Below are positions 16,404-24,016 of a stretch of 31,615 bases of DNA, piece after piece; the first letter of the stretch is position 1, and the number at the start of each line of letters is the position of its first letter. The DNA lies in contig DHER01000050.1 of the NCBI GenBank assembly GCA_002399975.1, positions 22,456 to 54,070 on the forward strand, written 5' to 3'. This stretch comes from Firmicutes bacterium UBA4845 (GTDB taxonomy: Bacteria; Bacillota; Clostridia; Tissierellales; Sedimentibacteraceae). Below the pieces are notes generated by a model. That model worked only from the letters and a program-made list of their open reading frames with translations. It had not been told where the DNA came from and searched no databases. Made by a program: the position numbers and the translations under genes.

Positions 16404-17639
16404 CTATTTTCCCTCTTCGTTAGAAAGTACAATCATGCCGTCACTGTAACTTGAATCAGGGTTGACGACGATTTTCATTTCTTCTGCAAGCCCGCTGCCT
16501 GTTATCTCCGTTTCCAAATCCGTTTCCATTCCTGTTTCCACAGCTATTGATTTTACAGAACCATCATCATTTACTGCAAATATCTTATCCTGGCCATTTT
16601 CATCTTCCAAAATGGCTCCTGTAGGCACGGCAAACACATCATCTGCCTCTCCCACCTTGATTTGGGCAGTAGCAATTACGCCTGCCATCAAGCTCTCGGG
16701 CCTTTCTGTAATGTCAATAAGCACAGGTATGACTCTTTCCATACTGTTATTGTCCTTTTGTTCAGCAGTGGGAGAAATTCTTGCCACAACCCCTTCAGCA
16801 TTATCTGCTCCCATAATATCCGAACTTATTTCAGCCTGCTGTCCTGTCTTTATTTTGCCCACGTCAAATTCACTCACCAATACCTTCATTTGAAGTTTGT
16901 TTAAATTTTCAACTACAAACATCGCCTTTTCATCTTCAGTATCCTTTGCGTATCTTCCAAGGTTAACATTTACTCTTGTTACAGTTCCGTCTATGGGGCT
17001 TCTAATATATACTTTATCCAAATCTTCTTTTTTCTTTTCCAGTTCCTGTTTTTTTATTTCAACATCTTTAACTTCCGCTTCAGACAAATTTACTTTTCCG
17101 TCAGAAGCATTGAAACTTTCCAAACCTTTCTTTGCCTCATTTAAATTATTCTCAATTTCTTCAAAAGTTTCCTGGGTAATTATTTCATTTTCCAGCAATT
17201 CTTTGTTTTGATTAAAACTTTTTTCAAGCTCAGCAACCTTAGACATAGCTTTATCATATTCAACCTGAGTTGCTTTAAGCTTTTCCTGTTGCTCTAGCTG
17301 TGCCAGTTGAATTTGATTTCCTGCAGCATCAATCTCCTTCTCCAATTCTTCGCTGTCCAATACTGCTAAAATCTGATCTTTTTTAACTATATCTCCTTCT
17401 TTTACTTTTATATCTAAGATTTCATAGTTTAACGGAGATACAACATCGGCTTTCTCAATACCTTCCAACGGTGCTTTTACCGATATGGTCTGTTCTATTG
17501 TCTTTTTTTCAAGATGTGAAACATTTGCAGCAATTACAGGTTCAGCTTTATTATTTTTAACATTAAAAACAGCTATAACCGCTATAATTACAACAATCAT
17601 CATAAGTAATACTTTTTTCTTCTTTAAAAAATTCTTCAT
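16404..17639 (-). CDS. MacA/HlyD-like membrane fusion (efflux adaptor) protein
   Basis: This 411-residue protein has a membrane anchor (about 10-27, VLLMMIVVIIAVIAVF). A split biotinyl-lipoyl domain follows (KEGDIVKKDQILAVLDSEE), then a long coiled-coil hairpin (about 100-200, rich in E/K/Q), a second lipoyl half (YIRSPIDGTVTRVNV) and beta-barrel and membrane-proximal domains. The start at 17639 is preceded by GGGAGAGG; a longer frame from 17723 lacks a ribosome site. It is the first gene of the MacAB-like operon. With no outer membrane expected, it would link the permease to the cell wall side. The exported substrate is unknown (peptide, antibiotic or lipid are all possible). Confidence 0.9.
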   Translation of the reverse strand: MKNFLKKKKVLLMMIVVIIAVIAVFNVKNNKAEPVIAANVSHLEKKTIEQTISVKAPLEGIEKADVVSPLNYEILDIKVKEGDIVKKDQILAVLDSEELEKEIDAAGNQIQLAQLEQQEKLKATQVEYDKAMSKVAELEKSFNQNKELLENEIITQETFEEIENNLNEAKKGLESFNASDGKVNLSEAEVKDVEIKKQELEKKKEDLDKVYIRSPIDGTVTRVNVNLGRYAKDTEDEKAMFVVENLNKLQMKVLVSEFDVGKIKTGQQAEISSDIMGADNAEGVVARISPTAEQKDNNSMERVIPVLIDITERPESLMAGVIATAQIKVGEADDVFAVPTGAILEDENGQDKIFAVNDDGSVKSIAVETGMETDLETEITGSGLAEEMKIVVNPDSSYSDGMIVLSNEEGK

Positions 17640-17831
17640 TTTCCTCTCCCAAATACTATAACAATTACGTGCCAAAACTAAATTTTTCAAATTCAAATTT
17701 AAACATATTTTTTTACAATACACCTGTAATCAGCTGCATTATACATTATATAGTACACTTAATTTACTTAGACGTTTTGCATCTTACATAATATTATTAT
17801 AAAAAATAATTAAATATACTTCCATAGTTTT

Positions 17832-17862
17832 ACCTTACAATTTTGCCCTCAACCTTACAATT
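17832..17862. promoter_or_regulatory. Direct repeat upstream of the macA-like gene
   Basis: ACCTTACAATT occurs at 17832-17842 and again at 17852-17862, an exact 11-bp direct repeat with 20-bp period (two helical turns). It is about 195 nt upstream of the efflux operon start. Tandem half-sites at this spacing suit an OmpR-type response regulator or similar dimer. No such regulator is in the window. Confidence 0.45.
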
Positions 17863-17932
17863 CAGAAAGATATAATTCTATTTTTAGATAATTTAAAAAA
17901 TAATTATAAAAAATAATAATGATCAAAAATTT

Positions 17933-18301
17933 TTACTGATTCATCTGCTGAGCAAATTGAACCTTAATACCATTTGGATCCTGAACTATAAAAAATTTAA
18001 TTTCAGGGTTAGGCTGAACAGGCCCTGTTTTTATTTGAATTCCCTTCTCTGTAACAAATTTAAGCATCTCATCCAATGAATCTACTCTAAATCCTAATGT
18101 AACCGCATTTCCCGCATCTATATCCTGAACCTTTTTATTATGTATGATTTCCAATTTAGTATCATCTTCACCCATGAAACAAATTTCTGTGCCGGGACCT
18201 CCACTAAATCTTTTGTTTAGTTTAAGTCCAACTATTTCCTGATAAAACTTGAGAGTTTCTTCCATATTTTTAGCTAAAATTGTAGTCCATAAAAACTTCA
18301 T
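17933..18301 (-). CDS. VOC (glyoxalase/bleomycin resistance) superfamily protein
   Basis: This is a 122-residue single-domain protein with the beta-alpha-beta-beta-beta repeats of the vicinal oxygen chelate fold. FLWTTILAKNMEETLKFYQEIVGLKL is the first half and VTLGFRVDSLDEMLKFV with FFIVQDPNGIKVQFAQQ the second. The conserved DPNG turn and a terminal E/Q-type metal-ligand region are visible. The start at 18301 is preceded by GGAGG; 11 extra codons are open upstream. Families of this kind include lyases, dioxygenases and antibiotic-binding proteins, so no reaction is assigned. It is monocistronic. Confidence 0.85.
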   Translation of the reverse strand: MKFLWTTILAKNMEETLKFYQEIVGLKLNKRFSGGPGTEICFMGEDDTKLEIIHNKKVQDIDAGNAVTLGFRVDSLDEMLKFVTEKGIQIKTGPVQPNPEIKFFIVQDPNGIKVQFAQQMNQ

Positions 18302-18487
18302 AACAATCCTCCAAGTATGTATTTTGATACTCAATGTTTATTTTAATATAATTGTCAGTTCCATGCAACAATTTTAAATAACTTTACTTATATCCAGATT
18401 TATTTTGCCTGGATATTCAGTAAATCCACTTATATTTTAATTTAAATTATTTATTTTAGCATTAATATTACATTAAAATCATATAAA

Positions 18488-18510
18488 AAAAGCTGCTTTC
18501 AGCAGCTTTT
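18488..18510. terminator. Rho-independent terminator after hsp20
   Basis: AAAAGCTGCT-TTC-AGCAGCTTTT forms a 10-bp stem. On the minus strand six T follow, about 50 nt past the Hsp20 stop codon. Confidence 0.8.
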
Positions 18511-18556
18511 CCTTTAAAACTTTATAATAAGAATACTCAGATGTCTATCATGACTT

Positions 18557-19009
18557 TTAGTCAATGTCAATTTTCACTGAACTATCAGGTTTTGATTCTT
18601 TAGGAACTGTAATTTTCAAAACGCCGTTATCAAGATTTGCTTTGATACCCTGGGATTTCGCATCCTCCAGGTAAATATTCCTGCTCATTGAACTGTAGCG
18701 TCTTTCTTTATGAATATAATTTTTATTTTCTTCGTCGACGTTTTCTTCTCTTTTTATGGAAATATTCATAGTTCCTTCATTCATTTCTATATCAACTTCG
18801 TCTTTGTTAACACCAGGCAGCTCTGCAGTTACTAAATAATTATCTTTATTCTCCTCAACATCGACTTTGAATGTGTCTCTCATAAAGTTTCTCCTTGAGG
18901 GCCAATTCCAGTTGAAGAAATCATCAACCATATTGTAAAAATCATCAAAATCGTCAAAATCCTTATTTACCAAATTTCTGTTTCTTCTTGAAGGTAAAAA
19001 TCTAGACAT
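18557..19009 (-). CDS. Hsp20 / alpha-crystallin small heat shock protein
   Basis: This 150-residue chaperone has a short Arg/Asn/Asp-rich N-terminus and an alpha-crystallin domain (about 45-140). Family landmarks are VDVEENKDNYLVTAELPGV, the GTMNISIKRE strand, and LDNGVLKITVPK (the conserved GVL motif). It should hold unfolding proteins in an ATP-independent way. The start at 19009 (MSRF) is 9 nt after AAGGAG; the ATG at 19018 abuts that site directly. A perfect CIRCE operator and a sigma-A promoter are upstream, so heat-shock control by HrcA is very likely. Confidence 0.95.
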   Translation of the reverse strand: MSRFLPSRRNRNLVNKDFDDFDDFYNMVDDFFNWNWPSRRNFMRDTFKVDVEENKDNYLVTAELPGVNKDEVDIEMNEGTMNISIKREENVDEENKNYIHKERRYSSMSRNIYLEDAKSQGIKANLDNGVLKITVPKESKPDSSVKIDID

Positions 19010-19049
19010 ATTCAGCATCTCCTTTTTATTCTATAAATTTTATTTTTTG

Positions 19050-19076
19050 TTAGCACTCTCGCTTGGTGAGTGCTAA
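19050..19076. promoter_or_regulatory. CIRCE operator (HrcA binding site)
   Basis: TTAGCACTC (19050-19058), 9 nt, GAGTGCTAA (19068-19076) matches the CIRCE consensus at every position. It lies between the hsp20 promoter and its start codon, in the untranslated leader. HrcA itself is not encoded in this window. Confidence 0.97.
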
Positions 19077-19090
19077 CTCTTTATGTTTTT

Positions 19091-19118
19091 AATATACCAC
19101 TATTTTTTTATTTGTCAA
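19091..19118 (-). promoter_or_regulatory. Sigma-A promoter of hsp20
   Basis: On the minus strand TTGACA (19113-19118), 16 nt, then TATATT (19091-19096), just upstream of the CIRCE element. Confidence 0.8.
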
Positions 19119-19231
19119 CTACTTTTAGAAAAATTTTTTAATTTTTCTTTACTTTTTCTTATAAATAGTATTCATTTCCTTACTATTAGTGTTGTGTTCA
19201 CCGCTTTATGGATGAGCATTTATTTACTGAC

Positions 19232-19477
19232 TTAATACTTTTTAGTTTTTCCAATGTCCGACGGTTTATTCAAAAATATTTTCTTTGAAGCATTCAAATT
19301 GCTATGTTCTGCACAGGCTCTGCCGCATCCGTTAACTATTAAGACCACATCATAAAATACATTGTTCTTTGCAGGCTCAAATGAAACATTACTATATTCA
19401 TCAGATAAGCTTTCAACCAACTTCTTTCTGTCAAAAATAGGATTGCAACCTCCGCAGTATTTTATTCCTACCTTCAT
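19232..19477 (-). CDS. Small Cys-rich protein of unknown function
   Basis: This 81-residue protein begins MKVGIKYCGGCNPIFDRKKL and later contains VNGCGRACAEH. The two Cys pairs (C8, C11 and two in the second motif) suggest metal or Fe-S binding or a redox role, but I do not recognise a characterised family. It follows the NifU-like gene by only a few bases, so the two are probably co-transcribed; that favours a link to Fe-S or sulfur chemistry (inference). The ribosome site is weak, suggesting translational coupling. Confidence 0.75.
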   Translation of the reverse strand: MKVGIKYCGGCNPIFDRKKLVESLSDEYSNVSFEPAKNNVFYDVVLIVNGCGRACAEHSNLNASKKIFLNKPSDIGKTKKY

Positions 19478-19481
19478 ACGG

Positions 19482-19763
19482 TCAATCTACTTCTTTCTTT
19501 AGTATTTTTTTTGCAAATGCCAGCAATTCGTCGCTTACTCCTTCAATCAAAACAACTTTCTTAACTTCAGGCAGTTTTTCCTTTAGTTCTTTTTCTATAA
19601 TGTCTTCTACAGTAAATTTAGCTGAAAGACAGTTGCTGCATTGGCCCATAAGTTTGATTTTTAGAACTCCCCCATCAAAAGAAATTATTTTTACATCTCC
19701 ATAGTGCATGGATAACTGAGGCCTGACATATTTATCAAATACATTTTCTATTTTTTCAATCAT
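19482..19763 (-). CDS. NifU-like Fe-S cluster scaffold (C-terminal NifU domain)
   Basis: This 93-residue protein corresponds to the stand-alone C-terminal NifU/Nfu domain. It has KYVRPQLSMHYGDVKIISFDGG, then GQCSNCLSAKFTVEDII with the CxxC cluster-binding pair, and PEVKKVVLIEGVSDELL. It probably holds and hands on a transient 4Fe-4S cluster bridged between two subunits. The start at 19763 is preceded by GAGGGGG; the frame open to 19805 lacks a site. The next gene encodes a Cys-rich small protein. Confidence 0.88.
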   Translation of the reverse strand: MIEKIENVFDKYVRPQLSMHYGDVKIISFDGGVLKIKLMGQCSNCLSAKFTVEDIIEKELKEKLPEVKKVVLIEGVSDELLAFAKKILKKEVD

Positions 19764-19898
19764 TGATTTTAACCCCCTCTTAAATTCAAAAACATAAGGC
19801 AGCACAGTTAATTACACGTACACAAATACAGCTTATGTATTTTAAAACTTCTATTATTTCATAATAGCACATGGCATCATATAAATGCAATAAATTTA

Positions 19899-19927
19899 AA
19901 TGCCGCATGTACGAAACATACGGCATT
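19899..19927 (-). terminator. Hairpin after the stalk-domain protein gene
   Basis: AATGCCG pairs with CGGCATT, and ATGT with ACAT past one mismatch. It begins about 13 nt after the stop of the 19940-21580 gene and is followed by a T/A-rich tract on the minus strand, so it probably terminates that transcript. Confidence 0.55.
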
Positions 19928-19939
19928 GATTTAATTCAA

Positions 19940-21580
19940 CTACTTTACTTCAAATCCTTGCAGTGGATTGGTTTCCAAAATTTTTTCCACCTCTTCGTAG
20001 CCTGTCAAAAACGAATAGTTGTATCGGGCCGGAAGTGCAAACACATGAGTTGAGTTTTCCCCAAGCTTGCTTGGAGGTATGGGAGCGGCGCTTACGCTGA
20101 ATTCTTCGTTCTGCAGACACTGCCACTGCTCTTTGGTAAATATCATTACCGGTATATCCTGCCTCGGTTCATCCTCAGTCCACAGTGGATGTCTTATGTA
20201 AATAATCGGACCTGATGTATCTTCTTTTCCTTCAATCAATGAAGATCCATTCCAGATGTCATTCTGTATGCTGTAGCCCTTCCAGTTTTCAGGCAACGTA
20301 AAAGTAAAACCATATTCATCATTTCTATATATAAATGAATCTTTTGACACTTCTTCGTATTCGCCCATCTCTAAAGAATCAATTATCCACTTTCCGTCGG
20401 TTTTGGCTACTTCAAGGGTAATTGGTCTCTTTGCAGCAAAACCTACCTTTTGAATTTGGTCACTTGTTATCTCATATATTGTTCCATTTACAACATATAT
20501 GTCTTCATCTGTTTTTTCTGCAGACATTACGCTGATACGTTCCGGCCAAGGGCTTGAAGTGAGCTTCCCCGGAGCGCTTTCAGGGCTTTTCACCCATTTC
20601 TCAATCAAATCATCCGTTACATAGTTACCGTAATATTTCTGCATATCATCTTTTAACATATCTTCAGAAGAAAGAAGTGATACCATTTTCAGCTGGCCGC
20701 CGAATTTCTGAACAAATTCCACAACATCATTTTTTTCGATCTCAGTTTCTTCAGCTCTCGACTTTTCCGCCGACAAAGCCCATTTAACGTTTCCTATGTC
20801 ACCTTTCTTAAATTTAACCATTACGTTTGGATATGTCAAAGCCTGTGTTACCATGCTTCCTTCTGCAGGTGAATTTAATGCTGCGTGTATATACACTGTA
20901 CCGGGAGTCACTTCTGTTATACTGTCTATGGTCACACTGTAGCCACCGGTATTCTTTTCTCCTGCCGATATAAGCACATACATATAGTCGCTGTCCGTTA
21001 AACAATACATACCCTTATTCATATAATTCTCATCGTACAATCCTGACAATAGTTTACTGTCTTTAATTGTTTGTATGTCCAATGTTTCAAAATTGATCGG
21101 TTTTTCAACAGCAGTATTTTCTGTATTTATAGTCACTGCACGAAGAGAATTATCCCAGCTAACATCAGTTCCCAATATTTCGGCCGCAAAACGCAGGGGT
21201 ACATATATTTTTTCATCCTTTGTTATAGGTGAAATTTCACAATCAACAGTTTTTTCTTTTAATGAACCTCCTTCATTTTCAGTTATTTTTGCATTATTTT
21301 TACCTACCGTCATTTCTATAGTAACATCATCTGAATAAATTTTAATTGTTCCTGTTTCTAAATCACTTACTGCCTTGATGCCTAATTTTTCTGTAAGTTT
21401 ATCTAAAAGAACTAATGTACGTTCATTTTCAATAAAGGGCTCTAAATCCTCCTGAACCCATTCATTATCGATTTGTATTTTTACATTATTAATATCAGAA
21501 ACAGCAAATACCGTGTTAGTTGAAATAATTGCGCAGCACGTGCAGATAACAGCTGTCTTTTTTATCTTTGTTTTTTTCAT
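19940..21580 (-). CDS. Secreted stalk-domain (copper amine oxidase N-terminal-like) protein with PrcB-like domain
   Basis: This 546-residue protein has a Sec signal peptide (about 1-26, ending NTVFA). Next come one or two Cu_amine_oxidN1 'stalk' repeats (about 30-152, including YVPLRFAAEILGTDVSWD) and a segment like the PrcB C-terminal domain (about 195-260, NTGGYSVTIDSITEV to QALTYPNVMVKF). A middle region (about 270-410) may be NTF2/IseA-like, and the C-terminal domain starts YGFTFTLPENWKG. GAGGAGG precedes the ATG. It is likely an envelope protein; despite the family name there are no amine oxidase catalytic domains. An ECF promoter identical in form to the sigma gene's is directly upstream, so it may be an envelope-stress effector. 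Exact function unknown. Confidence 0.8.
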   Translation of the reverse strand: MKKTKIKKTAVICTCCAIISTNTVFAVSDINNVKIQIDNEWVQEDLEPFIENERTLVLLDKLTEKLGIKAVSDLETGTIKIYSDDVTIEMTVGKNNAKITENEGGSLKEKTVDCEISPITKDEKIYVPLRFAAEILGTDVSWDNSLRAVTINTENTAVEKPINFETLDIQTIKDSKLLSGLYDENYMNKGMYCLTDSDYMYVLISAGEKNTGGYSVTIDSITEVTPGTVYIHAALNSPAEGSMVTQALTYPNVMVKFKKGDIGNVKWALSAEKSRAEETEIEKNDVVEFVQKFGGQLKMVSLLSSEDMLKDDMQKYYGNYVTDDLIEKWVKSPESAPGKLTSSPWPERISVMSAEKTDEDIYVVNGTIYEITSDQIQKVGFAAKRPITLEVAKTDGKWIIDSLEMGEYEEVSKDSFIYRNDEYGFTFTLPENWKGYSIQNDIWNGSSLIEGKEDTSGPIIYIRHPLWTEDEPRQDIPVMIFTKEQWQCLQNEEFSVSAAPIPPSKLGENSTHVFALPARYNYSFLTGYEEVEKILETNPLQGFEVK

Positions 21581-21612
21581 ATATACCTCCTCAATATTAT
21601 TTTATATCTTTA

Positions 21613-21637
21613 GACGGAGAAACTTTATTTTTGTTCC
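21613..21637 (-). promoter_or_regulatory. ECF sigma-dependent promoter
   Basis: On the minus strand GGAAC (21633-21637), 16 nt, CGTC (21613-21616), 32 nt before the ATG at 21580. The -35 element runs on as GGAACAAAAA, the same ten bases as in the sigma gene promoter at 1948-1972. Confidence 0.72.
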
Positions 21638-21674
21638 TGGTTTTTTAAATTTTACAATATTGTTACTTTTCGCC

Positions 21675-21701
21675 GTCAACTTAATTCAATTTTAGGTTGA
21701 C
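21675..21701. promoter_or_regulatory. Candidate BirA operator
   Basis: GTCAAC (21675-21680), 15 nt, GTTGAC (21696-21701) is a perfect inverted repeat. The geometry is like known Firmicute BirA sites (GTTAAC half-sites about 15 nt apart). It overlaps the -35 box of the birA promoter, as expected for repression by biotin-bound BirA. Confidence 0.6.
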
Positions 21702-21725
21702 AATCATATTAGATATTTATATAAT
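21697..21725 (+). promoter_or_regulatory. Consensus sigma-A promoter of birA-bioY
   Basis: TTGACA (21697-21702), 17 nt, TATAAT (21720-21725): perfect at both boxes and spacing. The start site should fall near 21732, giving a leader of about 15 nt. Confidence 0.88.
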
Positions 21726-21746
21726 ACTAAAATGGAAGGTGAAAAT

Positions 21747-22721
21747 ATGTCGGTTAAAAATAAAGTATTGAATATTTTAGAACAATGTAAGGGTGAAAGT
21801 GTTTCAGGTCAGGATCTTGCTGAAAAGCTGAATGTTTCAAGAACCGCTGTGTGGAAAGCAATAAATTCGTTAAAGGAAGAAGGCTACATAATTGACGGAG
21901 TATCTAATAAGGGGTATTCTTTGTCACCGACTTCAGATATTTTATCGTCGGAGGGTATACAGCCTTTTTTAAATGATGAATATAAAAAAGCTCCCATCAA
22001 AGTATATAAAACAATAAGTTCCACCAATACGGAAGCCAAACTCATGTCGTTGCAAGGTGCAGAACATGGAACCGTAATTTTGTCAGAGGAGCAGACAAAC
22101 GGAAGAGGCCGCATGGGAAGAAGCTTTTATTCCCCGTCCGAATCAGGAATTTATATGAGTATTATTTTAAAGCCTGATCTAAGTATCACCGATTCTGTTT
22201 TGATTACAACTGCATCAGCCGTTGCAGTCTGTCTCGCTGTTGAAAAATTTACCAACATTGAGCCTAAAATAAAATGGGTTAATGACATTTATATTAACAA
22301 CAAAAAAGTATGTGGAATTTTGACTGAAGCTGTAACTGATATTGAAAGCGGAACTATAAACGCATTAATTGTAGGAATTGGATTGAATGTCAAGACGGAA
22401 ATTTTCCCGGAAGAGCTTAAAAAAAGGGCAGGCTCTCTGTTTAATTCAAGCAAAAACAGCTATATACGTAACCGCCTGGCAGCAGAAATAATAAACAATG
22501 TCTTGTCCACCTGTGCAAACCTTGAAGACAGAAATTTTTTGAAAATTTATAAAAACCGCTCCATGATAATCGGGGAAAAAATCAGGTACCTAAAAAATAA
22601 CAAATGGTACGAAGGATATGCCCAGGATATTGATGAATACGGTGGATTGGTTGTTTCCCATGAAGACGGCCACAAGGAAATCCTCCATTCAGGAGAAATT
22701 TCAGTACGAAAACAAAATTAG
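21747..22721 (+). CDS. birA: Bifunctional biotin operon repressor / biotin-protein ligase
   Basis: This 324-residue protein has an N-terminal winged helix (about 3-60, SGQDLAEKLNVSRTAVWKAINSLKEEGY) that makes it a class II, DNA-binding BirA. The ligase domain follows, with the biotinyl-AMP motif GRGRMGRSFYSP, then KWVNDIYINNKKVCGILTEA and a C-terminal SH3-like cap (KIRYLKNNKWYEGYAQDI). It activates biotin with ATP and attaches it to carboxylase carrier lysines, and represses when biotin is plentiful. The start at 21747 is preceded by GGAAGGTG; the in-frame ATG at 21732 lies at the predicted transcription start. It is followed by bioY. Confidence 0.95.
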   Translation: MSVKNKVLNILEQCKGESVSGQDLAEKLNVSRTAVWKAINSLKEEGYIIDGVSNKGYSLSPTSDILSSEGIQPFLNDEYKKAPIKVYKTISSTNTEAKLMSLQGAEHGTVILSEEQTNGRGRMGRSFYSPSESGIYMSIILKPDLSITDSVLITTASAVAVCLAVEKFTNIEPKIKWVNDIYINNKKVCGILTEAVTDIESGTINALIVGIGLNVKTEIFPEELKKRAGSLFNSSKNSYIRNRLAAEIINNVLSTCANLEDRNFLKIYKNRSMIIGEKIRYLKNNKWYEGYAQDIDEYGGLVVSHEDGHKEILHSGEISVRKQN

Positions 22722-22734
22722 TCAGGAGAATACT

Positions 22735-23292
22735 ATGACAAAAGTAAAATTAAATACAAAAGACATAACAGAAATAGGAATGTTCGCCGCATTGACGGCA
22801 ATAGGAGCATCCATAAGCATACCTTTAGGTCCTGTACCGATTACACTTCAATCTCTCTTTGTCTTATTGTCTGGATTGGTTTTAGGTTCAAGAAAAGCTT
22901 TTTTTTCGCAAACAGCTTACGTGCTGCTTGGACTGGCAGGGCTTCCTGTATTCGCCGGTTTTTCAGGAGGAATTCAGTCCGTTACAAATCCAAGCTTTGG
23001 ATTTGTAATCGGGTTTGTTGCATCTGCATTCTTTGCAGGTAAAATCTCAGAAAAACAAATGTACTCAACAAAAAATTCAGCCCTGTCCGTACTTGCGGGA
23101 ACCTTAGTTATATATGCAATTGGGATCCCTTATATGTACTATGTGTTGAATATAATACTTGCAGAAAATTTAAATATTATCCAGATATTAAGCATGGGAA
23201 TGTTTATGTTCATTCCCGGAGATATATTAAAGGCAGTTATTGCCGTAATTATATGGAAAAAATTCAGGAAAAATTATAGTAAAAAAAGTTAA
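22735..23292 (+). CDS. bioY: Biotin transporter S component BioY
   Basis: This 185-residue membrane protein has about six helices and the BioY signature region near the start (FAALTAIGASISIPLGPVPITLQSLFVLLSGL). Internal FPSFGFVIGF-like segments (here NPSFGFVIGFVASAFFAG) follow, and FIPGDILKAVIA near the end. BioY is the substrate-capture subunit of an ECF-type transporter or works alone; energising subunits are not in the window. AGGAG precedes ATG 22735, 13 nt after birA, so the two share a biotin-repressed transcript. Confidence 0.94.
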   Translation: MTKVKLNTKDITEIGMFAALTAIGASISIPLGPVPITLQSLFVLLSGLVLGSRKAFFSQTAYVLLGLAGLPVFAGFSGGIQSVTNPSFGFVIGFVASAFFAGKISEKQMYSTKNSALSVLAGTLVIYAIGIPYMYYVLNIILAENLNIIQILSMGMFMFIPGDILKAVIAVIIWKKFRKNYSKKS

Positions 23293-23307
23293 GTAAAAAT
23301 TATTAAA

Positions 23308-23334
23308 ACAATTTAAACCTTCACGCATATAATA
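23308..23334 (+). promoter_or_regulatory. Candidate mother-cell (sigma-K/sigma-E-like) sporulation promoter
   Basis: AC (23308-23309), 16 nt, CATATAATA (23326-23334) fits the sigma-K pattern AC-N16-CATANNNTA. It is about 43 nt upstream of the spore-lysis gene cluster. The motif is short; the match gains weight from the gene content. Confidence 0.5.
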
Positions 23335-23376
23335 AATATTATTAGCAATTAAATTAAGAGAAAGGTGTGACTGATT

Positions 23377-24003
23377 GTGCATAATAAAAACTTTCCATTT
23401 ATGTCCGATTCATATTTAAAAAATGATACACGTATAAACAGCAGCAGTCCCTATAAGGTGCGAAATATGATTCCAAGCAGTTCCTCTACATATACCTTCG
23501 CCCAAGAAACAAGCCCTGGGCAAGCTCCCGAACAAGCCCCGCCCCAGGGGGACACATCTGCTCTTCCTGCAGAACCGGGAGCAGTGCCTGAAAGTGAACC
23601 GGAAAAAGTCGGCTACATATCTATAGGTGTTTTTACCGCATCAGGTGCACTTCCTGTAGAAGACGCAGTAATAACAGTCTACACACTTGATGAAGAAGGT
23701 GAAGAAAACGTCATATCACATCAGGTAACAGATGCAAACGGCCAGGTTCCCATCATAGAATTGCCCATAAGTCATGATGAGGTTAGTCCGCTGCAAAGCT
23801 CTGAATATTATTTCGGCACTTATAATTTAAGGATACAGGCAATTAATTATTATACTGTTAACATACTCGATTTTCGTGTTTTTCCGAATACAACAACAAA
23901 TTTTGCTGTAGATTTAATTCCGGTTGCAGCAGAACCTACAGAAGTTGGTCCGGATACAACATACGTTATTCCGCCAAGCCCGGTGGACATTTCAAATGAT
24001 TAA
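23377..24003 (+). CDS. SleC N-terminal-region-like protein (Pro-rich plus beta-sandwich domain)
   Basis: This 208-residue protein has no signal peptide. A disordered N-terminus (1-85) includes a Pro/Glu/Gln-rich stretch. Then comes a carboxypeptidase-regulatory-like beta-sandwich (about 86-190, from GYISIGVFTASGALPVEDAV). That domain resembles the N-terminal prepro region of clostridial SleC (from memory: a 'GFLTVSVIDATNRRPIQNA'-type start). The gene ends 13 nt before a SleC-like enzyme gene lacking that region. The GTG start follows AAAGGTGTG. I infer that it supplies the SleC propeptide or targeting domain in trans; it might also be a separate spore-coat protein. Confidence 0.65.
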   Translation: MHNKNFPFMSDSYLKNDTRINSSSPYKVRNMIPSSSSTYTFAQETSPGQAPEQAPPQGDTSALPAEPGAVPESEPEKVGYISIGVFTASGALPVEDAVITVYTLDEEGEENVISHQVTDANGQVPIIELPISHDEVSPLQSSEYYFGTYNLRIQAINYYTVNILDFRVFPNTTTNFAVDLIPVAAEPTEVGPDTTYVIPPSPVDISND

Positions 24004-24016
24004 GGCGGTGGGTTTA

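Noticed and set aside
19851..19867. Dyad CTATTAT-TTC-ATAATAG upstream of the NifU-like gene
   Set aside because: Entirely A/T apart from its ends and with no regulator or gene end to explain it; likely chance in AT-rich DNA.
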